Of a DNA stretch of 64,000 bases, positions 37,001 through 50,157 are shown piece by piece. Within the stretch, counting starts at the first letter, position 1; each line of letters begins with the position of its first letter. The notes under the pieces were generated by a model. The model was given only the letters and a program-made list of their open reading frames with translations. It made no database searches and was not told the origin of the DNA. The DNA lies in assembly GCA_008828725.1 (NCBI GenBank), contig MEHQ01002643.1, positions 138,003 through 202,002 on the forward strand, in the 5' to 3' direction. The translations under genes were made by a program, and so were the position numbers. The stretch is from Saccharina japonica. Taxonomy: Eukaryota; Sar; Phaeophyceae; Laminariales; Laminariaceae.

Positions 37001-40000
37001 TAATTGTTTTGGGGACGGGGTGGGTGCTTCTTTATGTGCCCTTTCCCACCCGTCCCACCTCTGGCCTGTTCAGTTTCGCTCTTTGGCCCGTGACCTATTC
37101 AGCTTCACTCTCTTGAACGCGTCCGTTGTTCCTGTGCCTGCTTCTGCTGTTTTTCTGCCCAGCGAGCGTTCAACCTGTGCCTGTTTCTGTACATGTTCTG
37201 CGCCCTCTGGGGGTACGGGGCGGTGTTTGGCCAGTCTCTGGCTACGTATGCTCCCGTCCCTTTCCTGGGGGAGACGGGAGCGTACCGCCTGTACGTGGTC
37301 CTGTTCTCGTGCATCGTTGTGCCGATGTCCACCCTCGATATCAAAGAGCAGGCGGCCTTCCAGGTGGGATTTTCGGGGCAGAGATTACTATTGAACCGTT
37401 GCACGGCCGGTGAGGTTTTCCACTTTGGTCTATTGGCACTGCACACGAGTTTTTGGGGTCAAACCACTTGAATGTTGTCTGGAATGACGTTTACAGTAGT
37501 CGAAAGGGTCAGGGGCTATGCTGCGGTTCGTGTATCTTGAACATTGTTGCAAGAGGCCTTGGATTGTAAGTTGGGACGGGGAGGGTTGCGGTCTGCCAGA
37601 GAGGCGGGGTCGTGGGGTAGACGTGTGAGATCTTGGATTGGAGGCTTTTTTCGTGTTGGAGCGGGGTGTGCAGTGTGGGATGCTCTTTAGCACGAGGTCA
37701 TTGCAGTTGGTGCTGTGTGGTGCAAGCGGGCTCCCTCGTGGATATTATTGTAGAGTGCATGCTCGAATTAGCGGGCTGCTTCTCCCCAGACGCGACTGGC
37801 GTAAGCCGGAGGAGTACCGTAGATGGTTGTGTAGGGGATGCTAATCTGTGTGGGGAATCGCAGTCTTGACACTCGTGCTACAGTAGTTTGGCCTTTGTTT
37901 GGTGGGGCACACCATTTCCACTGGGGTATGGGTGGGCGATTGCGGCAACAACCTCTCTCCTCTGTTTCCGGAGCATCCCTTGCGTGTGCTGCGACGCATG
38001 AGTTTTGCTACCTGGCGTTTTGTTGTTCGTTCGTCCAGTGGCTCCACCCGCCGGCACGGTCTTGCTCTAGCTCACATGGTCCTCTTGGTTATGTGACTAC
38101 ATTAGCATGACGTCTATCCTTGTACACACTGCGGACAATATGCATGTGGCCACGCTTCCATTGCAACCTATCCGTGGTGAAGTAGCTCGCCCACACCCTT
38201 GCAATCCTTAAATCCTTGGCGCGTCTGACGATCGTTTTTGTTTTACTCCCCGTGCAGGTCGTCTTGACCGTTCTGCGGTTTGTGGCACTGGTTCTTATGG
38301 TGGGGTCTATCGCCATATCTCTCTCCACGGGAGGGGAACCCTTCGGCCCGGGGGTGAGTCGGCGTTGTCTCTCATTTTCGCGCTGATCCTCTCATACCGT
38401 TCGAGCCCTGCACTATGCCCTGCACTTTGCGCCACACCCCTTCTCTGCGGTGCGGGGCGAAGGCTCGGGACTGGGCCCGACGAGGATAACGGTTAATGAG
38501 ATGCCTCCGAAAGTATATACCAGTTTTTGTGTTTTATCGGTGTTGTTTTGAGCGGCGTATTAACTGCACATTGTAGGAGGACAAACGAGATACTCTGCAG
38601 TACTAACAATAGTTCTGGAGATTCGGCGAACTACTGTCATAACGTCGGTTGGGCTCTACCGAAACCTGGCCATCAGGACGGACTTGTCTGATGCAGATTC
38701 TGATGCTGATGCGCCCACGCAATTTCGACTCAGCTAGCACGATTGCAAAACTGCGCACCCTCGATACTACCTCCAATATGGGAATGTGTTTAGCGTTGTT
38801 AGTTGTATACGAATCAACGTGGCGTGGGTACTTCAATGCATATCTGGAATACCGGTATGTTTGTCGGGGGTGCTTCATGTTACACCTGCCAGTGTTTTTC
38901 TCTCCTGGTATTAGTAGTTTGAATATGTACCAAGAAGCTGCTCAACTTCGTATTCAGGTATTTGTTGTACTTGATTGTTTGTTTTGTTTTGTCGGTGCTG
39001 GTTTGATAGATGATAAGTGGTACGCTTGAACGCATAAGGTGAAAAGTTGGGGGAATCATGTTATGTATCTGGTCTACAATTCCTCCGGACGAAGTCATGC
39101 GACATCGTTGCAGCTGCCCGTGTTTCCGATCTTCCGCAACGCCTGTTCCAAACATTTACGTATCAAAGCCGGTATCGTGTTTCTCGCTTAAGTGCTGGCG
39201 CTTTAGTAGAGCTGTATCGCCGCATCACGAATATTCTCCAATCTTCCACTTGATGTTTTACGGTTCGAACCCCCACGTTTGTGTGCCGTATCGAATATTA
39301 CTTTTGACGGTGAGCCAGACGGACATGTTCGTGGGGACGACGGAAATGATCCATTGGCGAGGGTTGTTCAAAGCCGTACCCGCAGGAATTTTTGCGTTGT
39401 CGCTGTCATCGACAACCTCGACCATCGTGTCAGGCCTGGAGAAGAAGCATTCCGTCGGGTGAGTAAAATGGCGCATGGCACTGTCGCCTACTTCTGTTTG
39501 TTAGATGTGGGTTATAGGAGTAGGAGCAGCAGCTGCAGTAAAGTAGCAGCATTAGCAGCGGTGGTGGCAGCTGAAGCACTAGAGGCAGTATGATAGCAGT
39601 AGAGGTATACCTCAGAAGTAGAGCTGGTATTAACAGTATCGTTAGCGCTGTAGTAGTAGTAGTAGTAGTAGTAGTATCATAGGGCATATTAATGATAGTA
39701 TTTAGTACGTTAGTATCATAGTGCATATTAATGGTAGTAGTAGTCTCATAGTGCATATTAATGGTAGTACTGCTGTAACAGTGTATTGATGCCAGAGAAG
39801 CATTGAACCTGGTATGCACTATATGCAGGATATTGAATGTTTGTTTGACCAACCCGCGCATGATGCTCTTTCCGCCCTCTGTTGTGCGCAGGAGAGTAGT
39901 GTGGGCGGCTTTAGTCAGCGCCACGATTACGTACGTCTTCATTTCACTCGCCACCGCATACTACTTCGGAGAAAGCGTGAGTCCTGTGATTTCCGTTTTT

Positions 40001-43000
40001 TGTTACTTTGGTCCTCATCATATGTATGTGTTATTTTTTTTTCCGAATACCAAGAGCCCTTTTACGGCGTTGTGTTGAGCGCTGATTTCTCTATTATAGT
40101 CACTTGTTCACTACCTGCTTGGTTTCACACAAGGTGCAGGCACTGCCCTCGAACCACTGTCTGAAATGAGTTTGTGTATACTCGTAGGATAGCCATCACC
40201 CGTGGCGGATGCGTTGTTGCAGACCTTCGTACTCGTCGTGAGTCAAGGCTATTCTCGAGGGGACACGCCAGAAATAGTGGGCTTAATAATAAGGCCGCTG
40301 TCAACGTCTCCCAAGCAACGGCAGTGCTACTATTTCAATACCCGTAGGACCGCGTCAGCAGCACAGAGCATATGTACCGCGCGTGTGTCTGCACGCTCGC
40401 ATGCCGGATGAAATGGTTGTGTTGTCAGGCAGGAAGGAAGGGCCGTTCAGTACGAAGCAATTTCGTCATTTCTTGCCCGCAACCTGCAAGTCCACGTGGG
40501 ACGATGAGGTTTCAATGGCGCGATGCAGGTTTAGCTCCTTTTTGTTTAGAAATACCACGGATCTCTTGGGAGTCCGAACTACTGCACTATTTCACTACTT
40601 GCCGTCTATCACTTCCAGCGCGTCGTCATGCCCCGGTTCCCCTTCTCCAACCCCCAAGAAAATCTGCCGCACCTCTCGGGCTATTGTTAGCACCGCAACA
40701 GTTGCAGTGTTCTCCCTTTGCCGAGTGTGTTACTGTTTCAGCGACAAACAAGACATCCCCGCGTTGGAATCCATGATAGGCGTTTTTCCCGGTTGCTGTT
40801 TCCTCGAGGCACAGGCCACCCCCCCCCCGCTGAAACCCATGATGTGGCGTTTTTGTCGTTTACGGTTTCCTTGAGACACAGCTTGTCCGCCCGTTAAAAC
40901 CCCATGATGGCGTTTTTCGCGTTTTATCTCGTTTTCAGGTGGACGGTAGCTGCAACGTGAACTGGGTGCAGTACCACCCGATCGGCAACGGCCCTGCTGC
41001 GACTCTGCTGGCCACCCTCGGCCGTTTCCTGGCCTACTTTGTGGTTTTGTTCCCGGCTATGGACGTGACCAGCGTGTACCCTCTCAACGTCATGGTTAGT
41101 CTCACCGCAGTCCTGCAGCAGCTGCGCCAGAACATGATGTACAGGGTTGGTTTGTGTTTCCTTCTGTAGCGTATCTCCCCCGCTGAATACAGCAGCTATG
41201 GTGTATTTTGAGAGCCTGTGACATCGGTATGGGAGCGTACTGGTAGGTATTTTATATTTGATAAAAATTACTCATGTACCTGGTATATACCGGGCTGGTT
41301 TCGTTTCTGTTTGTCCAGGTTTTTGCTGTTTGTAGGGTGGGTACTCTATTGCGTTTGCGCGCTTGCCTAACGAGTGGACGTGCTCTCACCCCTTAGCTGG
41401 TGTAGGCTACCGCTTAGGCAACGCGAACATGATTTCCGACGCCGGTGCGTGGTACGTCTGTTTCGCGCTGGAACACTTGTCAGTCGTACCCCTGCGAGCT
41501 ATGAATTCCCTCTTGTGTGACACGCGAGTTCAACCACTGTTCGCTGCTCCGGACTCCGAACGTGATGGTGGCGTTGTGCTGCATTAGTATTTGGCAAGTG
41601 GTTGCCGGACGATTTCCTCTGCTGGCTTACTGAGCCACCTGCCCGACACGTATCGAAGTCACGCAGCGTGTGGTTTAGCTTGGGCCACGTTTCCGCAATG
41701 CTTGTTTTTTTGCACAATTTACCAGAAGAACTTTCATTTGTTGGTGTTGGTGGTGATGGTGATGGTGACATCAACGGTACGCATATTTCGCTCGTTTCGG
41801 CTCACCGGTTGAATGTCTATGATGGCACAAGTGTTCTTAGACTTCTCCCGGCCGGTTGACGAAATAAGATTCAAAGTAGACTTCGTGAGCGAAAACCCCC
41901 GTTCTGAACAAGTTATGAATGAAAAATTGTAAACCAAGTTTCTGTCGCGACCGTACGTGTCAACCGATTTTTTTGTCAGGTGGTGGCCAACAACATGATG
42001 GCGGCGGTGTACAACGACCACGTGGACAACGCGGAGAATGACAGCGTTATCGTAACCACCTTCAGAGTCGCCTGCGCCGTGCCTCCCCTTTTGTGGGCCC
42101 TGCTCTTCAAAGACTTCGCCGCCATTGTCGGCTACGCGGGTGAGCCAAACAGTCTGAACAGGGCACAAATGTCGACGCCGCTCTAACTCTACTCGCATCG
42201 GCAGCACTGCAGTATAGTAGTATTATAGTGGTATACGTCTTGACGTTGTAGGCAAAAGGTTATGGCGTTATGTCTTGAATGGCACTGCTAATTACTACTC
42301 GAAAGTGTTTCTCCCTTTGGAGGGGACGTTTTGCGGCTGACCGCATGTTGTGGACTGCGATTGCCGGCTCGTGCATGCCCGGCCTGGATTGCGACAGCGT
42401 TCTGGTGTGGTGGGGTAGCAGTTTGTCGCATTGTGCTGTAAACCATTGTGTGGTATTGTGTGCCGGCATATATTCGAACCGGCTACCTATGCCGGAACAC
42501 CATGGTATACCCGGCAGTAACACCCGTGTGTTACAATTATATAAGGCGGCTGCCTCTACAGGAACTATGGGCGCTGATGTTCGCCTAGGTGAAAATCAAA
42601 CTCCAGCAGTTACACTGTGTGCGTCTCGGCTTGCCGGCGTAGCGGTCTATATATCACGTAAATGTAGATACAGAGCATAAAGTGGGACGAGCGTATTTGG
42701 CTGAAGCCTGTCACCAGATAGCCGAACCCCGCTATCGCTTGGAATACCTTTCTGTTTCTGGTTGGTGCACATCGTACAACAGTAGTTTCGGGTGTCCTCC
42801 CCAGCGCAGCGCGAACTACAGCAAAGCCCGCATGTTTCCTTCCACAGCCTGCGTGTAGTAATCATTAACCCTAACCCTAACCGTCTCACCACAATGGTAA
42901 CGGTGGCGGTGACGGCATCAATCCTAGTTTTTATCCCCCCATCAATTTTCAATAGCCAGTCAATTGAGTCACCAACCAATCAACTAAGCTCAACCAACCA

Positions 43001-43995
43001 ATACCGCATTGTTTGATCGGACCGTCTGGATGTTGCAGGCTGCTTGACGGTGCTCATAGCGTTCGTCTTCCCGGCGTACGTCAACCTCCTCTCCCAGGTA
43101 CTCAATAACAACACTTCGATTAATCGCCCCTTGTGTAATTGACGGGGGGGGGTAAGCAGTCGTAGTATGTCGCACAGGCCGACGCGGAGTAGCTGGTTTG
43201 GTGGTTGGTAGCTACAGAGAGCGATGGTGTAGTGTTGCGGTTCTGCAGTCTCGCGGAGTGTTCCAGATGCCGTAACTCGGTGTCGACAGAGATGGCCCTA
43301 GCAAAAAGCCCCACCTGTGTTTGTCCTTTGGAAAGGTCCGTCAACGATCATACTACAGAAGCGAATCGGTTTCGCTGAGTAGTTGATTTTGTCCGTTGAA
43401 GAGGTGCCTTAACTCTACAAAACTTGGTACCGAACGTGCTCGAATGAAACTGTGAAAAAAATTACAACATAGCGAGCGCGATTTACCCCCCCTCCCGTCT
43501 GTAGCATCCGTCGCGGGGCTTGTATTGGTGTCCCCCCCTACCGGGCATGTATCCGCTGGGTTTGTTGGATCCGTCGGAGGACATAACACGCTGTCGCAAT
43601 TTCGTGTCGGAGCCTTTTTGTTTTTGTTTTTGTTTTTGTATCGTCCCCGCCGCGTTTTGTGTGAAACCACTCCTCGAGTACGGTAAGGCGATACCACGGG
43701 GACTAGAGTTTAAAGCTGTACATACTTAGTCGTACTGCACGACCTGCTCGCCACCGTTTTTCGACACCCGCTTCCTTCCCTTCCTCCCCCTGCCACGTTC
43801 TCCTTTGTGATGTCGCGTTATTTTGTCGGGTGGCAGAGAATGTGCAAGGAACGTTTCGGGGTAAGCAAAACGCCCTTCACCGGGGCCATTACATCGTCAG
43901 TCCCGGCCCTCATAGCCTGCATGACGTTTGGGGGTTTCTTGTTTTCGGCCTTGCTCGTGAACGATGTGGTATCGCTCGTGTCCACCTATTACTAG
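34020..43995 (+). CDS. TMEM104-like transmembrane amino-acid transporter (5' partial)
   Basis: Eleven exons join in phase: 34,020-34,125, 35,480-35,572, 36,397-36,438, 37,163-37,363, 38,258-38,353, 39,319-39,458, 39,892-39,976, 40,939-41,094, 41,980-42,139, 43,039-43,097 and 43,837-43,995 (TAG). They give about 431 residues. The first begins NLVMGSGFLALPSAFVSTGL, matching the first helix of the Aa_trans/TMEM104 branch (NLIVGTGAL.LP). Then come a MTAMYEVE helix, MTEMCELFGG, ALWGYGAVFGQSLA, YRLYVVLFSCIVVPMSTL, the conserved FRVACAVPPL...DFAAIVGYAG block, and a final helix. Roughly ten membrane segments are expected. All introns are GT-AG. The N-terminal exon before 34,020 (must end in phase 2) was not found, and small exons could be missing at 35,573-36,396 and 38,354-39,318. 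The substrate is not predictable. Confidence 0.86.
34303..34438. mobile_element. MITE family 2, copy 2
   Basis: Terminal inverted repeats ATTACGGAGGACCATAGTAA / TTACTATGGTCCCCCGTAAT enclose a 136-bp element, homologous to 20,925-21,046. It lies in the intron after the first detected exon of the transporter gene. Confidence 0.88.
34807..34961. repeat. Perfect or near-perfect 78-bp tandem duplication
   Basis: Two adjacent copies run from ATGCCGCATGCGTCATATGT to GATCGCCGCTGTTA, differing at one visible base (TTCTCG versus TTTTCG). Intronic in the transporter gene. Confidence 0.92.
39650..39775. repeat. (TAG)n microsatellite and short tandem units
   Basis: (GTA)n at about 39,648-39,676 is followed by three units of TCATAG.GCATATTAAT.GTAGTA. 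Intronic in the transporter gene. Confidence 0.8.
42867..42882. repeat. Interstitial CCCTAA tract
   Basis: AACCCTAACCCTAACC within an intron of the transporter gene. Confidence 0.75.
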
Positions 43996-44049
43996 AACTG
44001 AGCATTTCAACGCTTTCTCTCGCTTATATCTGATGGATCTTACCCTACC

Positions 44050-44255
44050 TAGCAGACGTGAGCACATCTGATAGATATTTCTATATCAGATGTGACCATA
44101 TCTCATAGACGTGACCATATCCCATCGATATTTCTATATCTGATTGATGTGATCATATCTCATAATATGTGACCGTATCTGATTGATGTGACCACATCTC
44201 GAAGATGTTGCCATATCTCATAGACGTGACCGTATCTGATAGACGTGGCCACTGT
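44050..44255. repeat. 19-20-bp tandem array (GTGACCATATCTCATAGAC)
   Basis: About ten degenerate units begin 55 bp after the transporter stop codon, so they may lie in its 3' untranslated region. Variant words are CATATCTGATTGATGTGA and CGATATTTCTATATC. Confidence 0.85.
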
Positions 44256-44429
44256 TTGAGTCTTTTAGCGGTAGGTACTCCGGCGGGGATAGGAAAGGTG
44301 CTCTGAGAGACGTTTTTTATCCTTCCCCCGTCCGTTGTTGGACTATTTTTGTCGCCGTTTTCATGGCTGGAGACCATTCTCATAGGAATAGACCTTGATG
44401 TATATGATCACCCCCGGGGCGTGTTTACC

Positions 44430-44542
44430 CCCCCCCCTGGTTGGTGAAAACCCAACGCGCTCCGTCCCGGCATTGTAGGGATGCGAGGGTCTATGGTCAT
44501 ATGACTACGGCCGTGCACAACATGAGTACACCCCCCCCCCAC
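44430..44542 (+). mobile_element. Poly(C)-tailed element, copy E (truncated)
   Basis: Only the last 95 bp of the family remain (GTTGGTGAAAACCCAACGCG to CACAACATGAGTACA), ending in a C-run at 44,530-44,539. C-runs flank both sides. Confidence 0.75.
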
Positions 44543-44604
44543 CCATCGCCACCTCTAAATACATGTTGTCTTGATTTTCTTTTTCATTATTTCACGCGCT
44601 ACTT

Positions 44605-44940
44605 AGGTTTTGTCTTGGTTTGGCATCTTGGTTCCTCCACCCGCTCCTTGCCTTCTGTTTTATCTCGCTCAGCCACCCGCTAATTTTTCTTCGCCTTCTT
44701 CCATGTGATTTATCATATTTTTTAACTAACCGGTACTTGCCTTCTATACTTAGTGTGGTGCATACCTCGTAGGTAAAAACCAATTAACGTCTTGGAATTC
44801 GTATGGATAATTTTTAAAGTTTACGAAAGTATGTTCGTACTGTATTTGATTATGACCCCAAACCAAAATGAGTTAGGTTTTGTCTTGGTTTGGCATCTTG
44901 GTTCCTCTACCCGCTCCTTGCCTTCTGTTTTATCTCGCTN
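44605..44940. repeat. Duplicated 67-bp block ending at an ambiguous base
   Basis: 44,605-44,674 and 44,875-44,939 carry the same sequence (TTAGGTTTTGTCTTGGTTTG through CTTCTGTTTTATCTCGCT) with one difference. The second copy ends exactly at the only N in the window (44,940). Confidence 0.9.
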
Positions 44941-44982
44941 TGGTCAATGGTCAAATGACTAAGGCAAGCAACAAATCAGTAC

Positions 44983-45088
44983 GCCCCCCGCCCCCCCCTC
45001 GACTTGCTCCGTTCCGGCAATATAGGGATGCGAGGGTCTATGGTCATACGACTACGGCCATGCATGACAATGAGTACCCCCCCTCCCC
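44983..45088 (+). mobile_element. Poly(C)-tailed element, copy F (truncated)
   Basis: The last 85 bp of the family (GCTCCGTTCCGGCAATATAG to GCATGACAATGAGTAC) with a C-rich run on both sides. Confidence 0.72.
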
Positions 45089-48000
45089 AAACGATTATTC
45101 TGCCCGTCTAAAATAAAATATAGTTACCAGTCGTGTAAAATATTTGGAGATCGACGAGAAATCGTTTCCTTCCATATATTTTACTCTTTGCTCGAAATCT
45201 ACTGCTTAGAGGAGTCATAACTTACGAATAAGGCTTTTTTTTTGCGGGGGCGGAGACAAGATGCGCCCTTCCTCCCGGAAAGAAGAATCTATTAAGGCGG
45301 TCAGAGTAACACAATACAGTATGTTTGGGGATGGCGTACTGTGAGGTACTGGGGTGTACCAGGTATAGAGTAGTATGGACGTAACGTACTCTGGGGTACT
45401 GGAACGGTACTGTGGCGTGCTATCAATAGTACCAAGGAGGTGATGGGAGACTCGATACCTGGTTTTTATTTTGATATGAATACTGCTGTGACGACGTTTG
45501 AAAGGGGCGGAGTTTTTTCTTCTCCTGCGAAACCCGCAAGTAATTGTTGGCGAGCTGCCGTGCAGTATTATTTTTGTTTTTTGACGGGCTAGAGTCTCAC
45601 TTGCTGCACCTTCGTGACTTGTGGTGTGCTAGCCTGAGTGTTGCCGTCCAGTCCCATGCTGCTAGTGGCGGGGACAGTTTGTACATCAACAGGGGCTGTA
45701 AAGCCCCCCCACCCCCACCGTACCCATCGCGTACAATATATTTAGTGCTCCCTTTCCTTTGGAGGAAAAATAAAACTAAAACGCCGGCTTGCAGAAGGTT
45801 GCAAGACTATTTAGGCGTTAAAAGGGCGTTGGTTTAGGGTTTCGGGCCGTTGAGGCGTTTGCATCGATGCGGGGATGGGGAGGGGAGCTCGTGCAAGTGG
45901 TGCGATGCAGTGGGGATGCGGAGTAGAGCAGCGTGCGGAGGCACTCGCGGGGTGCTGTTGGTTTTTGTATTGTTTGTGAGGCGCTGAACCTGTTCGACCA
46001 AGCAGTCATGCATGCACATGGCCTGCCTTCGAGAGATGCAATACGTAGTGTTTTTACACAACGTACTGTAGATCAGTTATCCGGTATATGATACACGTTT
46101 TTTTGTCGCTGTGTATTGCTGCAGCTCTTGGACAGGAGCTTCGATGGGGCGCGTGTTGGGCGCGTAGTGTATACCGGTATGTGTTTTTCGGAGGTGTTTG
46201 GTGGGGAGCGAAGACGGTCTTACCGAGCAAGGAAGGTTACGTTTGCATGTATACGACGCAGAGAGCGTCGAGTTAGCGAGTGAGTGAGTTAAGTGAAACG
46301 CCTCAGCACTGACGATGTGGCAGTTACAATGGTGTGTGGGTGGAACCTTTTTGATGGATAAAACAGCTCTTAATTTATTGATTAGTGGGTAGAACTTTTG
46401 TTGGATGTGGCATTGGTTAGTGGGTAGAACCTTTTTTTATGAAAGAGACAGTTATTAGTGCGTTGATCAGTGGGTATAACCTTTTTGATGGATGAGACAG
46501 CTAGTATTACATTGACATTACTGTAGGTAGAAAGTTTTTGATGGATGAGACAGCTATTAGTGCGTTGAATAGTGGATACAGTATAAGCTTTTTGGTTGAT
46601 GGAGTAGCTATTAATTCGTATATTGACTAGTGGGTAGAACCCAGGGCCCTCAAACTATTAGTACATTGACAGCTATTATTAATAGTACATTTGATTGTTG
46701 GGTGACCAGAGTCTGTTGTCCTGTGCTGCAAATTCATCTTTGCTGGGGGCGGTCGTGAGGGGTTCACCGGCAGCCAGTAGTCTACTGCAGAAACAAGCTG
46801 TTATCATGCTGTGCAGGGCCAAAAAGCAGGAGGCCCTCGACCCGCTGATGATATGCCGCCCCCTTCCTTTTGATTTTTCTTGCTCTTTTGTACTCATTTA
46901 TCTTCGTATTTTGTCCATGTTCCTTTGTTTTTTGTCGGTCACGAGACCCGGTGTCGAAGCCGGGACATTTTCGTGCGAGGTTTTGGTGAGGGCCACGGGG
47001 AGGACGTACTTTCAGCGTGGAACATTAATATTTTGTGCTTGCATGAGAAACCCCAAGTCTGTCGTAGATGCTTGCTGGGAGGGGACCCGCAAATTGGGTG
47101 GACATACATGGAGACGGCAGCGCGCATGCAAGCTGAGGCATATGGTAAGCCCCGGATGACCTAGCTCAGCTCAAGGCCAGCATAAAGCTGCACCACTCGA
47201 GGGAGGGAGTCAGTCACCCTAGCCGACGCGAAGTAAGATGTGTGAATTATTACCGAGAAGAAAGAACCCGGGCAGAACCTGGGCAGAACCCAGTCAGAGG
47301 GTCCCCGCTGGAAGTGACCTGGGCAGAGCTTGGTCAGGGAGACCCTGCTCGAACAAAGAGAAGACAACCAGAACAAAAATAGAAGAGGCTACTATGGGCG
47401 ATGACCTACAGCAGCAAGTAGCAACATCCGTTATACCCTAAGATCCATATCCACCTAGCAAACCCGGGGATATAGCCCGGATGTCCCCGGACGACCACAG
47501 GCACGGGCGTATGGCGCTGAAGGGGGGGCTGATGGGGTGCTACCGTGTGGTTTTCTTTTATCCTTCGCCAGTTTTGTGCAGTTTTATTCCGCGCGATTGC
47601 GTCCAAGAATTTAGTCTTGAGAGGGTCGTGAGAGGACTGTGGGAGAGTACAGGCCTGCTTAGCGTGGGGAAATACATAGGGATAGAAAAACAGTCACTAG
47701 CTACTGATGGTTTACCGATCCCTGGTCGAACGGCGAGGAGGCAGATTGTTTCGGAGATTCCCGGTTAAGAGATATCGAATAACGCTACGAGTATTTTTTG
47801 TGAAATTTCTGACAAAATACGCGAAATATCTGTTGGTGGCTATGTTGCATCGCCGGCCTTGAGGTAGATATATTATATTTTGGCCGCGTGGGTGAGACTA
47901 TACGTAGTCTAGAGCTAATTGAGTACATCAGCAGCTGGACGAGGGTTGGTTGCGTGCCTTCCTCCGATCAAAATACCTTGAAGCAGGTTGTTAGTAGATC

Positions 48001-50157
48001 GGACGGGGTTGTTTCGTACAGGTTGCCCATCGTGCGCCATCAGTGACTTGAATTGATAAAACATTCGTAATTTAGCCAGTAGACTTTCTATTAGAAACTT
48101 TCTATACTCGTAACACCGAGCGAGCTGTCGGGGAAACAATACACAGGAAGGAGCACAAGACGAGCAGAATATCGAAAGACAGTCCCAATGAGTCATGATT
48201 ATAATCAAGATTCAGAAAAAAAAATAATGTCGAACAAATCAAGGTTTGGTGATGATTATTGGTACTAATCAAGAGTGAAAGCAAACAATTAACACCTCGA
48301 GTGAATACGGCATTTTGGACGGGGAGCGGGATTCCTCGCCGAGGTTACCGAGCAGACCCACGAGACTTCCCAGGGAGCGGGGGGTGACATGTGCGAAGGC
48401 ACCGCCGCGAGCGCGCGGTCGCGGCCTGCTTGAGGCCGGTTGTTCGCCCGGCGGCGAAAAGCGGACAAAAAACCGGCGACATATAACCACGGTAAAAAAA
48501 TCACGGCAAAAAAAACGCGGTCAAGAAAAGATAGAGGTAACTCAAAGCCGAAACAGAAACTAAACCCTAAAGGGATTTAGAACATCGTAAATACTGTAGT
48601 TTAGTACGCGTATGGATATTTCATTAAAAAAATTGCGCAGTTTTTTCTCGTCCCTGAAAAAAATGAGGTCTTCAACGATTCAACTGATTACGCCGGCCAC
48701 AGCGTGGATTCGCAAACGGGCTCTTTCGCGGTTATCTGTGGGATATCCTGCTGTGGCTACCGTCGTAAGACAGCCTGCTTTCGTCGGGTAGCACGGCACG
48801 GTGAGGCTATGGGTATGTCGCGCTGGAGAGCCACGGAGATACGTGCGGGCCTCACGAAGCCTATTGTACTGCGCTCCGCTCTGACCGAACCGGGTGGAGA
48901 CTTCGCCCAGGTCCAACTTCCTTTTGGTCTAATAAGTTATCGATTGCAAACACTAGCAACTGGCCGTCGCCTCGCCGCCGAGTTTTAGCATGAAAACGGC
49001 GAAGCCTTTGCCCACGCGTAACGTCGTTTGACTTTCATATCACTGATGAAGCTCTCGCTCTCTCTCCTACAAATATGATACATTAGCACAACGTTTCAGT
49101 ATTGCTGCGCGAAGCGTCAACCAACCACGGCGACAACCATCTGATTGCTGTTACGATTTTGCTTGTGCGATGTGGGGGGGGTGGCGCCATGCTTGACGTG
49201 TCGAGTTCCTCGGAAACCAACGAAAATGCGGTGGCGATTTACGAACGCCTGCCTCTGCTTTGGGCTAAGACGGGACTGTTGGTGACGGCCAACGGCCGCA
49301 CAATTATATAGGCATGCAAATCGCCAATTTCAAATGTAGCGAACACAAACACATTTTGCCAACAAGCTACGTGAGGAACCGCATAAATCAGGAGAGCTGC
49401 AATCGAAGTGCGGGAAGGTACCGATGCTTCTCGTGCAGCGTCGGTTTTTTCCATCCGATTGCGCCAAACGCGCTTCTTTACGTATCAACAAGGTGACACT
49501 TCCCGAGACCCGGGCCCGTAGGCCGCCTAAATAATACTTCAGGATGTGCTGATCGCTATCTCATAGCAGCAGTCTGGTAGCGTGTTCATCTTCACGTTCC
49601 GCGTTAGTTTCTGACTTTTCCACCCACGAACGTGTGCAAGCGGTGCAGCTCCCTGCCACGTACAAGACAATGAGCTCTTCACATCAAACACTAATAAGTG
49701 TAATTTTAATGTGGCGGGTATTTTCGCGGGAAAATGTATGCGGTTGCTTCTATTAATAGCGGTTATTAATACGTCTTCCCTCTTGCATCATGCCAACATG
49801 CCTGATGATATCACTAGAAAAAAAAAATGGTGGCCACCTCTCCCGAGTCGTGCTGCCACAGAGCGCTGTGAGGGGAGAATAAAGGCACAGCTTCCAAAAG
49901 CTGAAAGCCGCGCCAACTGGCCTATCCTACCCCCAATAGCCATCCCTTCTCCCGTGTGATCGTGTCACCCGTTGCCTTCCAGGTACTGGTACCAAGAAAG
50001 GTACTTGGTACGCGCTACTAACACCTTATATAATCGCTAACAAAAACCTAGCGCAAAAACAAACTACAAGTTTTGCTCTAGGCCTACGCAAAACAACTAG
50101 CGTCCAGCATCCCTGCCTGCCCCCAAAGCCCTCCGCAAGTTTCGCGGCGTCTTGAGT
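45089..50157. other. Intergenic region between transporter and GST-like genes
   Basis: No gene is supported. A degenerate tandem array of about 55 bp (TAGTGGGTAGAACCTTTTTGATGG..GAGACAGCTATTAGTGC.TTGA) occupies 46,340-46,690 and is listed separately. Frames at 46,695-47,164 and 48,680-48,990 are open but unrecognised. A G/C-rich patch lies at 48,310-48,480. Confidence 0.5.
46340..46690. repeat. Tandem array, unit about 55 bp
   Basis: Six or so degenerate units carry TTAGTGGGTAGAACCTTTTT and GATGGATGAGACAGCTATTA. Confidence 0.85.

Noticed and set aside
39250..39270. GGTTCGAACCC, a tRNA T-loop-like word
   Set aside because: No D-arm, anticodon arm or acceptor pairing could be built around it; it lies in a transporter intron.
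47160..47450. Possible LTR-retrotransposon leader and gag start
   Set aside because: The repetitive GGGCAGA.CC.GG.CAG words and a short ATG frame are suggestive, but I found no paired LTR, primer-binding site or coding domain.
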